Shown: positions 11,512 to 23,422 of the stretch, piece after piece
How the letters are laid out: each line of letters opens with the position of its first letter
Numbering within the stretch: position 1 is the first letter of the stretch
Origin: Mesostigma viride
Taxonomy: Eukaryota; Streptophyta; Mesostigmatophyceae; Mesostigmatales; Mesostigmataceae
Direction of reading: 5' to 3'
Assembly (NCBI GenBank): GCA_009746045.1
Contig: RPFO01000015.1
Coordinates: 3,024,932-3,088,931, forward strand
DNA: 64,000 nt
Position numbers and translations under genes: made by a program
Notes under the pieces: model-generated
What the model was told of the DNA's origin: nothing
Databases searched by the model: none
Seen by the model: only the letters and a program-made list of their open reading frames with translations

Positions 11512-13402
11512 GGGGAGGTGGCACCCCAAAACCCTTAAAAATTGAACTATGGTAATAACACTTGAAATTCATTTGCACAATGCTGAAATATGATAGCGGG
11601 CACTAAATAACATCTCTTGTGAGTTGTCCATGCACTTGTTGGGGGTACTACCCCCAAGTATACGCCAATATTGCGCTATAAATAGAAAAAGACGCTAATT
11701 AGGGCTGGGTATGCCCCAGCCACTGCACACATTTGTTGGCAACCAAAAATCAACCATTTGTAGTTCCCTGAGTGTGTAGCTTGCTGAGCTATTTACATCA
11801 TGGAAATGGCAAAACCTTGAACAGTTATTAATTTTCCCGCAAAACAGGTCTTTTTTTACCGGACATTGGGAATAAACATATCATAAACACTTCAGGTAAG
11901 GCCACAAAATCAAGCGAAAATCCGGCTAACAGGGGGACAGCAGTGGTCCAAGTCCCAGATCATTCCGACAAGTCTAGCTCAAGTTATAAGGTTTTGCGTG
12001 CTAAAACCTGAACATACGCCAAATGAGGTTTTTCTGTGTATAAGGCCACCTAGACATCATGTTTTCCATCCAAGAAGCCAAAAAACATGCACAACTCGAT
12101 CACACAACATAAGAAAAGGCTAGGCACCTCATCTGCCCTCCCATGCCCTCAGCATGGCCAGCCTTGCCAGCGTGGGCATAGCAACACCATCGCTAGGCAT
12201 ACACGCACCAAGAGAGCATACACTATGCTCAGCCCAAGGTTACCATGTAAATTTATGCCAAGAACTCAGCAAGTATACGTGTAAAAACCTTAGAAAGACT
12301 GCCCAAGCAATAGAGGCAACTGCAGCCTGCAAACTTGGCAGCAAATCATACATGTTGTCTGCCAAGCATTCACATCCTATCCAGCTTGCCTTGCTGCACA
12401 CATATAGCAGGGAAGTCTTATTAATGGTTATAGCTCAAGGAAAGCAATGGAAACACCTATCTAATGCAATGCCACTCATGCAGTATGGCCAGCAAAAGAA
12501 CCACTCTCACCTTCCTTTCCAATATGGCAATTTGCTAAGAAGCTGATGCCAGCTTGTTAGCCTCTAGGCACATGCCGGATGTCGTTACTAAAACAGGCGT
12601 GTCAGATCCGGCACATAACAAAGCGTCTGAGCAAGCTCATGCCCAAAGGATTGTGGAAAGCAAATGTCAACACATTACCAACAACTTGACCTCGGCGCCT
12701 TTAGCATGCTAGCCACAAACTACACGAAATTGTACGAAATTGCTAGGAATCTGACGATGCAACCGAAAGAAATGGAGCGCTTCCTGCAGGGAAACTGCCC
12801 GAAAAAAAGGCGAAAGGCCGACGTTAATGCACCTGCATGCGTGGAAATGTTTCATGCGTAAACTGTCACGCAAGCTCGAACAATAAAAGACATCATCCAT
12901 TGACCAGGCGAACAAGGAAGGTGCGCCTTCCGCGAATACGTCGAAGGCGACATGCGCAGGCCTGCGTAGGTTCTTACCTTGAATGCCGGAAATGTAAAAG
13001 AAACCGGAAAGCTTCGGCACAAACTCGACAACACCATTAAGCTAGCTTCACAATCGCTCTTTAGAGCCTACGTTGCCTCACAATAGCTGCCGTAAACCTG
13101 CATTAAATTTCATGATCCGCAAGAGAAGTTATATCCTGGACCCCCGCGCCCGTGGCCGTTCGAGAAATGAGCGATATTGCAAACCGTAAACTTTCCGCTA
13201 TGAAATGAGGTCATCAACTAATCTTCTGCGAAATTCAAGCATTTTTTCGAGCTGTTTACGTGCCATATCGATTAATATTGCATAAAGGCATGCCGCCATG
13301 GCCACCTCCGCGAGGGTTGAGCGGTCCGGGCACACATTATACACCGTACGGACGGTACCGCGAATTTTTTGGCGCGGAAAATATTCGGCGCGCCACGTCC
13401 CC
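11512..13402. mobile_element. TTAA-flanked piggyBac-like element, non-autonomous
   Basis: The left end reads GGGGAGGTGGCACC and the right end GGCGCGCCACGTCCCC, an imperfect inverted repeat of about 12 bp. TTAA lies on both sides (11508-11511 and 13403-13406). The right subterminal region carries GCGAATTTTTTGGCGCGG, shared with the elements ending at 7613 and 61217. No transposase frame is visible in its 1.89 kb. The TTAA target suggests piggyBac, though the neighbouring RTE tail is itself TTAA-rich, which weakens the target-duplication argument. Confidence 0.65.
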
Positions 13403-14215
13403 TTAATAATTAATAGTCACATGACTGCGTCACGTGAGCATAAGTCCTCAGTGGGATGGGAACATGGGATGGAATGGATGGTGTAAGCTATCTAGGTCCT
13501 AGTTACAGGGGTGTGGGCACCGCGGCCCGAATCGCTATGAATGCCATACGCGGTCACACGCGGAGCCCCCACAGGCTTGGGGGTGGTCTCCTTCACCACT
13601 ACTTGCCATCTATCCTTGCGTACCATCTGCCTCCATATTACAGACAAACCAGGAGGCTGCCCGGGTGTGAGCCGTCACGTCTAGTGTAGCACATGTCCAT
13701 GCCAAGTCTATCACGAAAAGTCCACGGGTGGCGGCCCTGCGGCGCGCGGCCTGGGGCACGCCAGGTGAGGACATATCGCCCAGGCTGGGCGGGCTTGGTG
13801 CCAGCTAGTCTATCTGATGTGTCTATGTACCTGATCTGTGCGGGCCAGGTGCCCGGCTAGGCCCAGGCGCCTGTGCCTAATAATGTGGGAAACATAGGGC
13901 AAATCAGCGTACAAATCCTCATTACTAATGTGCAAACCAAAGGGGATGTTAACCCTTCAACTTTCAAAACTCAAACCACGAGAACGGACTGAGTTTGGGT
14001 ATCTTTGTGCGCCTAAGAGTAACTAGCCAAATAACATTTTCTGGCCCACCCTTGGAACCAAGCATGCCTTTATATCAAATAATGTCTGGGAAATTTGGTT
14101 GGTCACATATCCATGCCCTACACCTGCTTAAAATAGCATGCACCCCCCTCAGGGGGGTACAGTGCACATATGAGGTTGGAGACATATATTCATTGAGAAC
14201 TGGGGATGGAGACAT

Positions 14216-14508
14216 TAATTAATTAATTAATAGACACGTGACTGCGTCACGTGAGCATAAGTCCTCAGTGGGAGGGGAACATGGGATGGAATGGATGGTA
14301 TAAGCTATCTAGGTCCTAGTTACAGGGGTGTGGGCACCGCGGCCCGAATCGCTATGAATGCCATACTTGGTCACTGTCACGCGGAGCCCCCACAGGCTTG
14401 GGGGTGGTCTCCTTCATCACTACTTGCCATCTATCCTTGCGCACCATCTGCCTCCATATTACAGACAAACCAGGAGGCTGCCCGGGTGTGAGCCCGTCAC
14501 GTCTAGTC
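14216..14508 (-). mobile_element. 5'-truncated RTE insertion
   Basis: Only the last 293 bp of the RTE family is present, beginning at its TTAA tail and hairpin. The 9-bp duplication TGGAGACAT flanks it (14207-14215 and 14509-14517). Confidence 0.85.
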
Positions 14509-14660
14509 TGGAGACATATATAATGCATAATCGACCATTTACACAAATCAGTTGGCCCTGGCCTTTTAAAGGCAGGTTATTATAATCATAGACATGCCAT
14601 CAATGCATTCACAACATGAAATGTCACAAAACTGTGAACGCTAGCTACAAAATGGCCAAA

Positions 14661-14697
14661 GCCAGCTGGCACCGTTATAACAACGGTGCCAGCTGGC
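14661..14697. other. Perfect 16-bp-stem hairpin
   Basis: GCCAGCTGGCACCGTT is followed by the 5-base loop ATAAC and the exact reverse complement. No neighbouring gene or T-run suggests a terminator. It lies inside the 6-kb TTAA element. Confidence 0.85.
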
Positions 14698-15178
14698 AGG
14701 GGTATAAATGGTAGCATAACAACACAAAACTTTATTCCAATTGGCATGAAACAACAACTTAGGGATGCCCAAATGGGCATAATGCACCATACCCAGGTGA
14801 TAAAACAAGAGACCATGCCATATAACACTGATGCCAACATGCCACAAGGGGCCAAAATGGCACTAGCGCGCGTGCGGTATACATAATAGCGCATGACTAG
14901 CCAAGGGTGTAGCTAACTGTCAATTGGGCTACCTGGCCATATGCCAAACTACGGATTGCGCCTCTGGGTGCGCAGATACTGCCTCCTACAAGGCCCTGTC
15001 AGCTGGGTGCCAGCTGCCAACGTGCGGGTCGTGCGGCCATTGGCCTCAGCCCATGCGCGGCCAGCCGGGCTGCGGGCTGACAAGGGCTGCATGGCACGCT
15101 GGCGGCGGGCGTCGTCGTCGTCGAGGCCAGCCACTGGCCCAGCGTGGAACCTGAGATAAGCCAGCATATATATAAGAC

Positions 15179-15514
15179 CCCGTGGTCGGCCCGCACGTGG
15201 TCCTCGTATTGGCGGCAGCGCCTGTCACTCGCCCTCACTCGCACCGTGGCTGATGTGTTATTCCGCCGCACCCGGGCCGACTTTGTCGCGACCCATGCGG
15301 TCTAGATCCCTTCCAGGCCTGCAAGGTGGGCCGGCAGAGCTGTTGCTGCGTGTAGTTTTGTGATGTATAGTTAGTTGTACCTTGTGCCGCTGGCGTGATC
15401 CTTGGATGTCTGTGTCAGATTACTATTAATTTCTTCAGGGTTATTCTCCCAGTTATCGGGTTTTTCCTTATGTTGCATGCCTATCTCACCTCCGTAATCT
15501 ATCATTCTCAATGA
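15179..15514 (+). mobile_element. 5'-truncated LINE fragment (ATATATA-targeting family)
   Basis: Encodes the C-terminal tail of the endonuclease-type LINE (FRRTRADFVATHAV, then stop at about 15303) and its 3' untranslated region, nearly the same as 51236-51568. The exact 13-bp duplication ATATATATAAGAC is at 15166-15178 and 15515-15527. Confidence 0.85.
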
Positions 15515-15527
15515 ATATATATAAGAC

Positions 15528-16432
15528 ACAAGACCATGCTAAAAAATAGGTGAAAGGCTGATTAATCAAGGCCTCAACAAGCGCGCGTCAAAGGGGTGGC
15601 AAGAGCTACATCACTAACGCACCCAATGAATGACAAAACACCTCCACGTTCTTTGCAACAATAAAAAAAATAAAAGGAACAAGTTGGTAATGCTTCCTTG
15701 CAAACAGGTATTGGGTATCTCCTCCATGTTTGTCACATGCAATGGATGCAAAATCAGAAGGTGGGCGTTGGCCAGCAAATCAAGAAGCCATGCCTAAAAA
15801 CTGGTCAGAAAAGAACTTGTCTTGGGCTGTTTGAGCCAGGAAAAGCATTGGGTAGTAATCACCTTTACCATATTAATAACCAATACCAACCGTTATCACG
15901 CTATTTCCGTTGCAGCCTCAGCTAAATGCGATCAAACATGGTCCAAAATCTGCTTGACCTGATGGTATTCCACAACCATGACAAGCCGATGCGTAGAGGG
16001 AGCAAAACAACAAAATGACAATCACAAGCCCTCGATTATAACCCTGATATTAGTTATAAACGATAATACAACCATATTATACGGTTAACGGAACACGCTA
16101 GGAGGCTAGAACGTACCAGCTCGGAACAGCAGATTACCTTTCCTGCGGGAGCCAGCACGCCCGATCCATGGACGTAGCCTCGAGCCTTTCCTGGCTGCCA
16201 ATTCTAGCAAATCTGTTTGGGAGCAACGTCAAAGGTTTATCCACGCGCAAATACCTCGAAAATTTCCGCCTAGCAACATGCAGCACTCGCACTGTCACCG
16301 CCTGGCCGCTGACATGATTTGCTGCGCCGACCAGCACCCCGATGACCCATCTACGCATCTTCAAACGTTCCATGGCTAGGGATAAAACGTTTTTAGGACT
16401 TGAAAATCATGCCTAAAAAATATGAGTCCATT
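15528..16432. other. Interior of the 6-kb TTAA element, nothing recognised
   Basis: No domain, RNA gene or repeat family recognised; the short open frames look incidental. Confidence 0.4.
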
Positions 16433-16443
16433 ATCTCATGAGC

Positions 16444-19400
16444 GTTCTGCTCTCGACTGTCACCTTGGGGAAAGTCAAATGGGCTTCCGTCCTGGGCGCA
16501 ACACCGTCATGGCCATCTTCGTCGCGCGTCGCCTCTTCGAGGAAATCGCTCTCCTGCAACCTGGTGAGTTTCCCGCAATCTTGATCTTCGTCGACTTCAT
16601 CAAGGCTTTTGATTCTGTCCTCTGGGACGCTCTATGGGCTGTACTTGCTCGCGCTCGCGTCCCCACTCCCCTGATTACCGTCATCCGCACGCTGTATGAG
16701 GGGTCGACCACTTCGGTGCGCACTCAACACGGCATGACCCCGCCATGCCCACTGCAGACCGGCGTCTGGCAGGGTTGCGTCGTGTCGCCGTACCTGTTTA
16801 TTATTGTAGTGGATTATGTTATGCGCCAGGCACGTGCTCGCTTTGCTAGCATTGCAGGCCGTGCCCCTGGCCTAGCGATCACGAACGAGCTTGGGGAAGG
16901 GGGGCCGACTAACAAGCAGAATTTACTAGTAGCTGACCTTATTTATGCCGACGACATCACGCTCATCGAGAAGCCGGAGTCTGCCCAACTTTGGCTGGAC
17001 TGCCTGGCGCTCGAGGCTCGGGCGGTTGGGCTAGAAATCAGCCCCAAAACGGAGGCCCTGGCCCTCGGCATGGCAGGGCCCCCACCCACACTCCGCCTCT
17101 TAGACGATGCCGAGGTCAACTACCCTCCTTCAGGCCGCTTCAAGCTGCTCGGCAGTTGGCTTCCCGACTGCGAGGACGACATGACGACACGGATCGGCAT
17201 GGCGTGGGCGCACCTCCATGACCACCGCCGCTGGTGGAGCAACCCCGCCCTACCCCGGATCGTCAAGCGTGACCTCTTCAAGGTCGTCATTCTGACGATC
17301 CTGACCTACGGCGCCGAGACGTGGGCACTGAAGCAGGAGCTGGAGCAACGACTCGACGGCGCCGTCACCAAGATGCTGCGCCAGGCCCTTAACCCTTAAA
17401 TGGTACTCAGTCCGATTTGAAGGACTGAGTTTTTCTCAGTCCTAAAAATCGGACCGAGTTTGTGGCAGAACTAGCTATAATTCTAGCAAACTTTTGAATA
17501 TTCTGTTTGGACCAGATTCGAGATCTAGATTTGTACTTTCACGTACACCCCTGGTTTACTACTTTTGGACACCTGGACAGGGACCTACAGTCAAGGAAAG
17601 TGGGGGGGGTACCATGGCCAAACGAGGACGACGTGAATAAAAATTATTCACGTCCGCGGCTATGGTGGCACAAACCACTGACTGGGGCGAGAGCATGGCT
17701 TGACGTATTCGACTGAAACTTTGTAGGCATCATCCCTAGGTCTTTTAAATGCTATATGCGTAGCCGTGCAACATTTACAAATGCCTAGATATGTCTCGAG
17801 GTTATGTGGCGGCGCAGCAAATCGCGTGAGCGGCCAGGCGATGACAGTGCAAGCTGTACCTGTTGCTCGGCAGAAAATGTTCGGATTTTTGCGCATGGGT
17901 GAGTTAGTTACGTCGTTCTTAGCACAGTTGACCATCAATGGCGGCCAGGACATGCTTGCGGCTACGTTCGTCGGGTGGGCGTGCTAGCTCCTGCAAACAA
18001 GGTAATCTGCGGTTTCGACCAGGTACGTTTTAGCCTTTTATCATGTCTCAGTGACCGCGCATGTGTCATATATTGTTTCGATACCAGTCTCGGGGCTATA
18101 ATTGAAGCTTTATGACTGTCTTTTTGTTGTTTTATTGCTTCTGTGCATAGGCTTGTGATGGTTGGGTAGTAATGTTACCTCGGCCAGATTTTGGACGAGT
18201 TTTGACTTCTTTTAGCGTATGCTACAACATGAATGTCGGTATAACGACAGATATCGTTTGTAATAATGTTCAGTGTGATGATACGATGCTTTCCGTTGCT
18301 TAAGCAACTCAGGGCGAGTGTTTTTCTGCCCAGTTCTAGGCATGCATGCTGGCCAAGCCCGCCTTCTTTTTGTGTGTTTGCTGTGTGTTAGAGACATAGA
18401 GATGCCTGGGATCTGCTTGCATTGAAGCATCAGCAAGTTGCTAATTTTGTTTCTTTCCTTTTTCCTTGTATTTTGAAGTTGTTTGTAGCGTGTAGGGTAC
18501 GTTGGTAGTAAGCTCCTTGCATGTGCCTTCTACGCGTGCTTTCTGCCCAATGGCGCTAGATTTACAGTATTATAAAGCATGAGCTGCTGTTTTATATGCT
18601 GGACATGTGTTGGAGGATGCATGTGTGGCCAGCTATGATGTTTTATGCCACATTGGGATAGTAAACCACAACGGTAGTGCTAGCCAACCACCCCAAAAAA
18701 ACTTAGTCCTATTTTTAGGACTGAGCTATTTTGGGATTTTTGCTAGCTAGCTTGTGCAGTTCTGTAGCATGTCATGTTGTGAATGCATTGATGGCATGCC
18801 TGTGATATAAACTAACTGCCTTTGAAATTCCAGGGCCTATATATTTGTATAAGTGGTCCATATTGCATGATGTATGTCTCAAACCCCATTTTTCCGTACC
18901 CCCCTGGGGTTGGTGCTATTTATAGCACCCTAAAGTCAAAGATATGGGACCAGTGGCATGTCCCCAAAGAAATTCAACATAAATGCATGCTTGGTACCAA
19001 GGGGTAGCCAGAAATTGTTTTTAGGCCATGGAGAAACATATGTGCAAAGATGTGCAACTCAGTCCGATTTTTAGGACTGAGTTGCTACCATTTAGGGGTT
19101 AACATCCCCTTTGGTTTGCACATTAATAATGCGGATTTGTACGCTGATTTGCCCTATGTTTCCCACATTATTAGGCACAGGCGCCTGGGCCTAGCCGGGC
19201 ACCTGGCCCGCACAGATCAGGTAGATACATCAAATAGACTAGCTGGCACCAAGCCCGCCCAGCCTGGGCGATATGTCCTCACCTGGCGTGCCCCCGGCCG
19301 CGCGCGGCAGGGCCGCCACCCGTGGACTTTTCGTGATAGAGTCGGCATGGACATGTATGTGCTACACTAGACTAGACGGGCTCACCCCCGGGCAGCCTCC

Positions 19401-19653
19401 TGGTTTGTCTGTAACATGGAGGCAGATGGTGCGCAAGGATAGATGGCAAGTAGTGATGAAGGAGACCACCCCCAAGCCTGTGGGGGCTCCGCGTGTGACC
19501 AAGTATGGCATTCATAGCGATTCGGGCCACGGTGCCCACACCCCTGTAACTAGGACCTAGATAGCTTATACCATCCATTCCATCCCATGTTCCCCTCCCA
19601 CTGAGGACTTATGCTCACGTGACGCAGTCACGTGTCTATTAATTAATTAATTA
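16444..19653 (+). mobile_element. RTE-like retrotransposon copy with intact RT core
   Basis: From 16444 an open frame runs to the insertion at 17393 and shows RT motifs in order: MGFRPGRNT, VDFIKAFDSVLW (motif A aspartate), GVWQGCVVSPYLF (motif B), LIYADDITL (motif C, both aspartates). TYGAETWALKQELEQRLD follows. The frame resumes at 19103 with NIPFGLHINNADLYADLPYVSHIIRHRR and GLAGHLA, then the conserved tail and the 3' hairpin plus TTAA repeat. The 11-bp duplication ATCTCATGAGC flanks the copy (16433-16443 and 19654-19664). It is 5'-truncated, with no N-terminal endonuclease. A TTAA element at 17393-19098 interrupts it. Clade assignment to RTE-like rests on motif style and the C-terminal W/LGH region, not on a tree. 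Confidence 0.85.
17393..19098. mobile_element. TTAA-flanked element nested in the RTE copy
   Basis: TTAA (17389-17392), CCCTTAAATGGTA ... TACCATTTAGGGG, TTAA (19099-19102). Removing it with one TTAA recreates the uninterrupted RTE sequence seen at 24739-24760, so the boundaries are secure. Palindromes of the form CTCAGTCC-spacer-GGACTGAG recur near both ends (17406-17460, 18700-18726, 19056-19083). The 1,706-bp interior has no recognisable transposase. Confidence 0.85.
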
Positions 19654-20605
19654 ATCTCATGAGCCATTCTCTCGTACCAGTCATTTGCGTGCACCGCCAT
19701 AGCCCTGCGCGTCAATATTTTTCATGCACGTCGGTCCCGTTGGACGATGGTACCCCCCTAACTTTGCTCAAGCATATCTCCCTGGCCAGGTGTCCAAAGT
19801 ACGGTCTGAATAGTGCCAGGCGTAGCTTACGTCTAGATCTTTCGATCTCCCCAGGTTTGACCGTTAAATTATTATTGGCGCGGCGCCTGGTTCTGCCACA
19901 AACTCAGTCCGTTAGAGTGGCGCGAGTTCAACTGGCGCCACGAAAACGGACTCAGTACAGTTTAAGGGTTAATTAAGGGCCTTGCGCAGCATCTTGGTGA
20001 CGTTGCCATCGAGTCGTTGCTCCAGCTCCTGCGTCAGTGTCCAGGTCTCGGCGCCGTAGGTCAGGATCGTCAGAATGACGACCTTGAAGAGGTCACACTT
20101 GACGATCCCGGGTAGGGCGGGGTTGCTCCACTGAGCGGCGGTGGTCATGGAGTTGCGCCCACGCCATGCCGATCCGTGTCGTCAGGTCGTCCTCGCAGCC
20201 GGGAAGCCAACTGCCGAGCAGCTTGAAGCGGCCTGAAGGAGGGTAGTTGACCTCGGCATCGTCTAAGAGGCGGAGTGTGGGTGGGGGCCCTGCCATGCCG
20301 AGGGCCAGGGCCTCCGTTTTGGGGCTGATTTCTAGACCAACCGCCCGAGCCTCGAGCGCCAGGCAGTCCAGCCAAAGTTGGGCAGACTCCGGCTTCTCGA
20401 TGAGCGTGATGTCGTCGGCATAAATAAGGTCAGCTACTAGTAAATTCTGCTTGTTAGTCGGCCCCCCTTCCCCAAGCTCGTTCGTGATCGCTAGGCCAGG
20501 GGCACGGCCTGCAATGCTAGCAAAGCGAGCACGTGCCTGGCGCATAACATAATCCACTACAATAATAAACAGGTACGGCGACACGACGCAACCCTGCCAG
20601 ACGTT

Positions 20606-20885
20606 GTATAAGTTACACAGCATCAAACATGCATCAAACATCATGACTGGATGACCTAATATGACTGAATCAGGCAGCCATAGCCAAAGCATCATCCACT
20701 CTCACAACGTGTTGAACACATGCCTCGTGGGAACAGAGGTGCTGGGTTGTCATTCCATAACGTGTGCAATACTGAAAGAAAGAGGCACGTGTAATGCAAG
20801 GCTTGGATAGGTTGAGTGATCCATGAGCTTACATGCAGGCAAAGATGACGCTGGAATGCATGCTAGCAAATGGTGGCAAGATGCT
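20606..20885 (-). repeat. Dispersed repeat, inverted relative to 61858-62122
   Basis: Reverse-complement match to 61858-62122 at perhaps 85-90% by eye. In both places it lies directly or closely 5' of a truncated RTE copy. No protein recognised. Confidence 0.75.
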
Positions 20886-20906
20886 AACAACACATGATTA
20901 TACACC

Positions 20907-21987
20907 ATTAATTAATTAATTATTAATAGACATGACAGTCTGCGTCACGTGAGCATAAGTCCTCAGTGGGAGGGGAGCATGGGACGAAATGGATGGTGTA
21001 AGCTATCTAGGTCCTAGTTACAGGGGTGTGGGCACCGCGGCCCGAATCGCTATGAATGCCATACGCGGTCACACGCGGAGCCCCCACAGACTTGGGGTGG
21101 TCTCCTTCATCACTACTTGGTTTGTCTGTAATATGAAGGCAGATGGTGCGCAAGGATAGATGGCAAGTAGTGATGAAGGAGACCACCCCGGCAAGCCTGT
21201 GGGGGCTCCACGTGTGACCAAGTTAATGGCATTCATAGCGATTCGGGCCGCGGTGCCCACACCCCTGTAACTAGGACCTAGATAGCTTACACCATCCATT
21301 CCATCCCATGTTCCCCTCCCACTGAGGACTTATGCTCACGTGACGCAGTCACGTGTCTATTAATTAATTAATAAATCACTACTTGCCATCTATCCTTGCG
21401 TACCATCTGCCTCCATATTACAGACAAACCAGGAGGCTGCCCGGGCGTGAGCCCATCGCGTCTAGTGTAGCACATGTCCATGCCGACTCTATCACGAAAA
21501 GTCCACGGGTGGCGGCCCTGCCGCGCGCGGCCTGGGGCATGCCAGGTGAGGACATACTGTATCGCCCAGGCTGGGCGGGTTTGGTGCCAGCTAGTCTATC
21601 TGATGTGTCTACCTGATCTGTGCGGGCCAGGTGCCCGGCTAGGCCCAGGCGCCTGTGCCTAATAATGTGGGAAACATAGGGCAAATCAGCGTACAAATCC
21701 TCATTACTAATGTGCAAACCAAAGGGGATGTTAAGGGCCTTGCGCAGCATCTTGGTGACGTTGCCGTCGAGTCGTTGCTCCAGCTCCTGCGTCAGTGCCC
21801 ACGTCTCGGCGCCGTAGGTCAGGATCGTCAGAATGACGACCTTGAAGAGGTCACGCTTGACGATCCGGGGTAGGGCGGGGTTGCTCCACCAGCGGCGGTG
21901 GTCATGGAGGTGCGCCCACGCCATGCCGATCCGTGTCGTCAAGTCGTCCTCGCAGTCGGGAAGCCAACTGCCGAGCAGCTTGAAGCG
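20907..21987 (-). mobile_element. RTE copy containing a nested RTE insertion
   Basis: The tail begins at 20907, and the coding sequence runs leftward from 21987 (truncated at the FKLLGSWLPDCEDD region) to the family stop. A near-duplication flanks it: ATTATACAC (20897-20905) and ATTGTACAC (21988-21996). A second RTE fragment in opposite orientation is inserted at 21120-21374. Confidence 0.85.
21120..21374 (+). mobile_element. RTE fragment inserted into another RTE copy
   Basis: This 255-bp 3' fragment has the full hairpin and TTAA tail. It is flanked by the exact 11-bp duplication ATCACTACTTG (21109-21119 and 21375-21385). Because it opposes its host copy, 20907-21374 forms a large imperfect fold-back. 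Confidence 0.9.
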
Positions 21988-21996
21988 ATTGTACAC

Positions 21997-22738
21997 AATG
22001 ATTATGGGCAGCTGATCTTCTCGCACAATCAACGCAGTATAAACCATCAACATCCAATCCTCACGATATATGCACGGCTTGACGACGTATACAGCACCTA
22101 AATACTGCACAACTGCAACCTGCTATGGCTGACATGCAAGCAACGTCGAGTAGGATGGCGGTCTTAGAGAGGCTGGGCAGAGGTCGGTAGAAATATACAG
22201 TGGAAAACTGGCAGAAACTAGGTAGAAACACGATATACTTACGCCTGCAAGCACTATTGAGCCGGTGGTAGAGGCCATTTCCAGGAAAATACAGCATACC
22301 GTAGCAATAGCCACGGTCACGCTTACGCTATTAGCAGGCACCATCATGCCCGGAGCTTCCCAATAAAAGTCTGCACAAATCTCGGTTTAGCCGAGAGTCC
22401 GGGTGTTCGGAATGAATAAACATGTGTTAAGAAGTCAAAACACCATGGAAATACCAAGCATGGTGCCGCAGCAGATCCGAGTCTTGACGTAATAATATGT
22501 ATGCCGGTTTCCAGGGTTTCCGCATGAAAGTTGGGTGAGAAACTGGAAAAAACTACGTTTCCTTTGCCCCAGTACCTCAACAAACTCGTAGAAACCTAAT
22601 TATCAACCTTTGAACGCATCATAATGGTCGTGCCACCCAACAGCCACTGAAATTCGCGCGAAAACTGGCGAGATCTACCTGCCGCCATCGCCGTCGTCTT
22701 CACCTTTGTCCCGCGAAAATGCCTGATTTCAGTGGTAC
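21997..22738. other. Unrecognised sequence
   Basis: No gene or repeat recognised between two RTE insertions. Open minus-strand frames are short and without known motifs. Confidence 0.4.
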
Positions 22739-22810
22739 ATATTTGTTTGCCTCAGATACCTCAGATAGACTAGCTGGCACCAAGCCCGCCCAGCCTGGGC
22801 GATATGTCCT

Positions 22811-23280
22811 ACACCGTCCGCATTGGAAGTTCTAACTAAATAATTAGCTTCTGGAAAATGTTCTGGCTGAAAACCATAAAAAAAACAAAAGAAAATTAAT
22901 TAATTACCTATGGGGGCTGAGGACTGGACTCAACAAACAAACAAACAAAATTAATTAATTAACTCATGTGGGCTCTGGGTATCACTGACCTCCACTGACT
23001 CTAGCCTATGGCCGCCGAAGGGGGGCCGCCGGGCCGGATTGCCGGCCGAATTGGGGGCGGCGTGTACGATATCTACCAAACAAACAAAAGAAATTTATTA
23101 ATTAAATAAGTACCCATGTGCCTTGAACGGCTGTAGGACAAACAAACAAACAAAAGGTTTTAATTAAATAATAAAAACCCGGGACTCTGACTGGCTCCCC
23201 AACAAACAATCCAGGGTTATTCGTAATGCAAATACGGCAAAAATTGACCCATAATAACAAACTTCCAATGCGGACGGTGT
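22811..23280. mobile_element. 470-bp MITE
   Basis: Perfect 21-bp terminal inverted repeats begin ACACCGTCCGCATTGG. The interior is rich in CAAA and TTAA repeats with no coding capacity. The element splits an RTE sequence that is continuous elsewhere. The target duplication is unclear: the join differs from the intact site by a few bases. Confidence 0.8.
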
Positions 23281-23422
23281 ATCCTGGCGTGCCCCCGGCC
23301 GCGCGCGGCAGGGCCGCCACCCGTGGACATTTCGTGATAGACTTGGCATGGACATGTGCTACACTAGACGTGACGGGCTCACCCCCGGGCAGCCTCCTGG
23401 TTTGTCTGTAATATGGAGGCAG

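Larger units (their letters stand above)
13953..19968. mobile_element. 6-kb TTAA-flanked element nested in an RTE copy
   Basis: TTAA at 13949-13952 is followed by CCCTTCAACT, and the right end is AGTTTAAGGG followed by TTAA at 19969-19972. Both ends carry CGGACTGAGT or its complement close by, as does the related element at 17393-19098. The interrupted RTE sequence resumes exactly on either side. Three later insertions sit inside: an RTE fragment (14216-14508), a LINE fragment (15179-15514) and an RTE copy (16444-19653). Without these it would be about 2.2 kb. No transposase is recognised. Confidence 0.75.
13403..20605 (-). mobile_element. RTE-like retrotransposon copy, split by nested insertion
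   Basis: The 3' tail (TTAATAATTAATAG) and hairpin are at 13403-13450, and the coding sequence runs leftward. The C-terminal part occupies 13465-13952 and continues at 19973-20605 after a 6-kb TTAA element. The right part encodes the middle of the polymerase: GVWQGCVVSPYLF, LIYADDITLIEKPE, then the thumb-like region. The copy is 5'-truncated at the GVWQGC motif. At the right edge it joins a repeat (20606-20885) that is also found beside the RTE copy at 62189. Confidence 0.8.

Noticed and set aside
15046-15271. Overlapping GC-rich frames near 15.0-15.3 kb as a gene
   Set aside because: They overlap a 5'-truncated LINE fragment on the other strand and unrelated GC-rich flank; composition alone keeps them open.
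22811-23280. Calling the 470-bp MITE Tc1/mariner because TA occurs at the joins
   Set aside because: The uninterrupted RTE site has no TA there, so the target duplication cannot be established.
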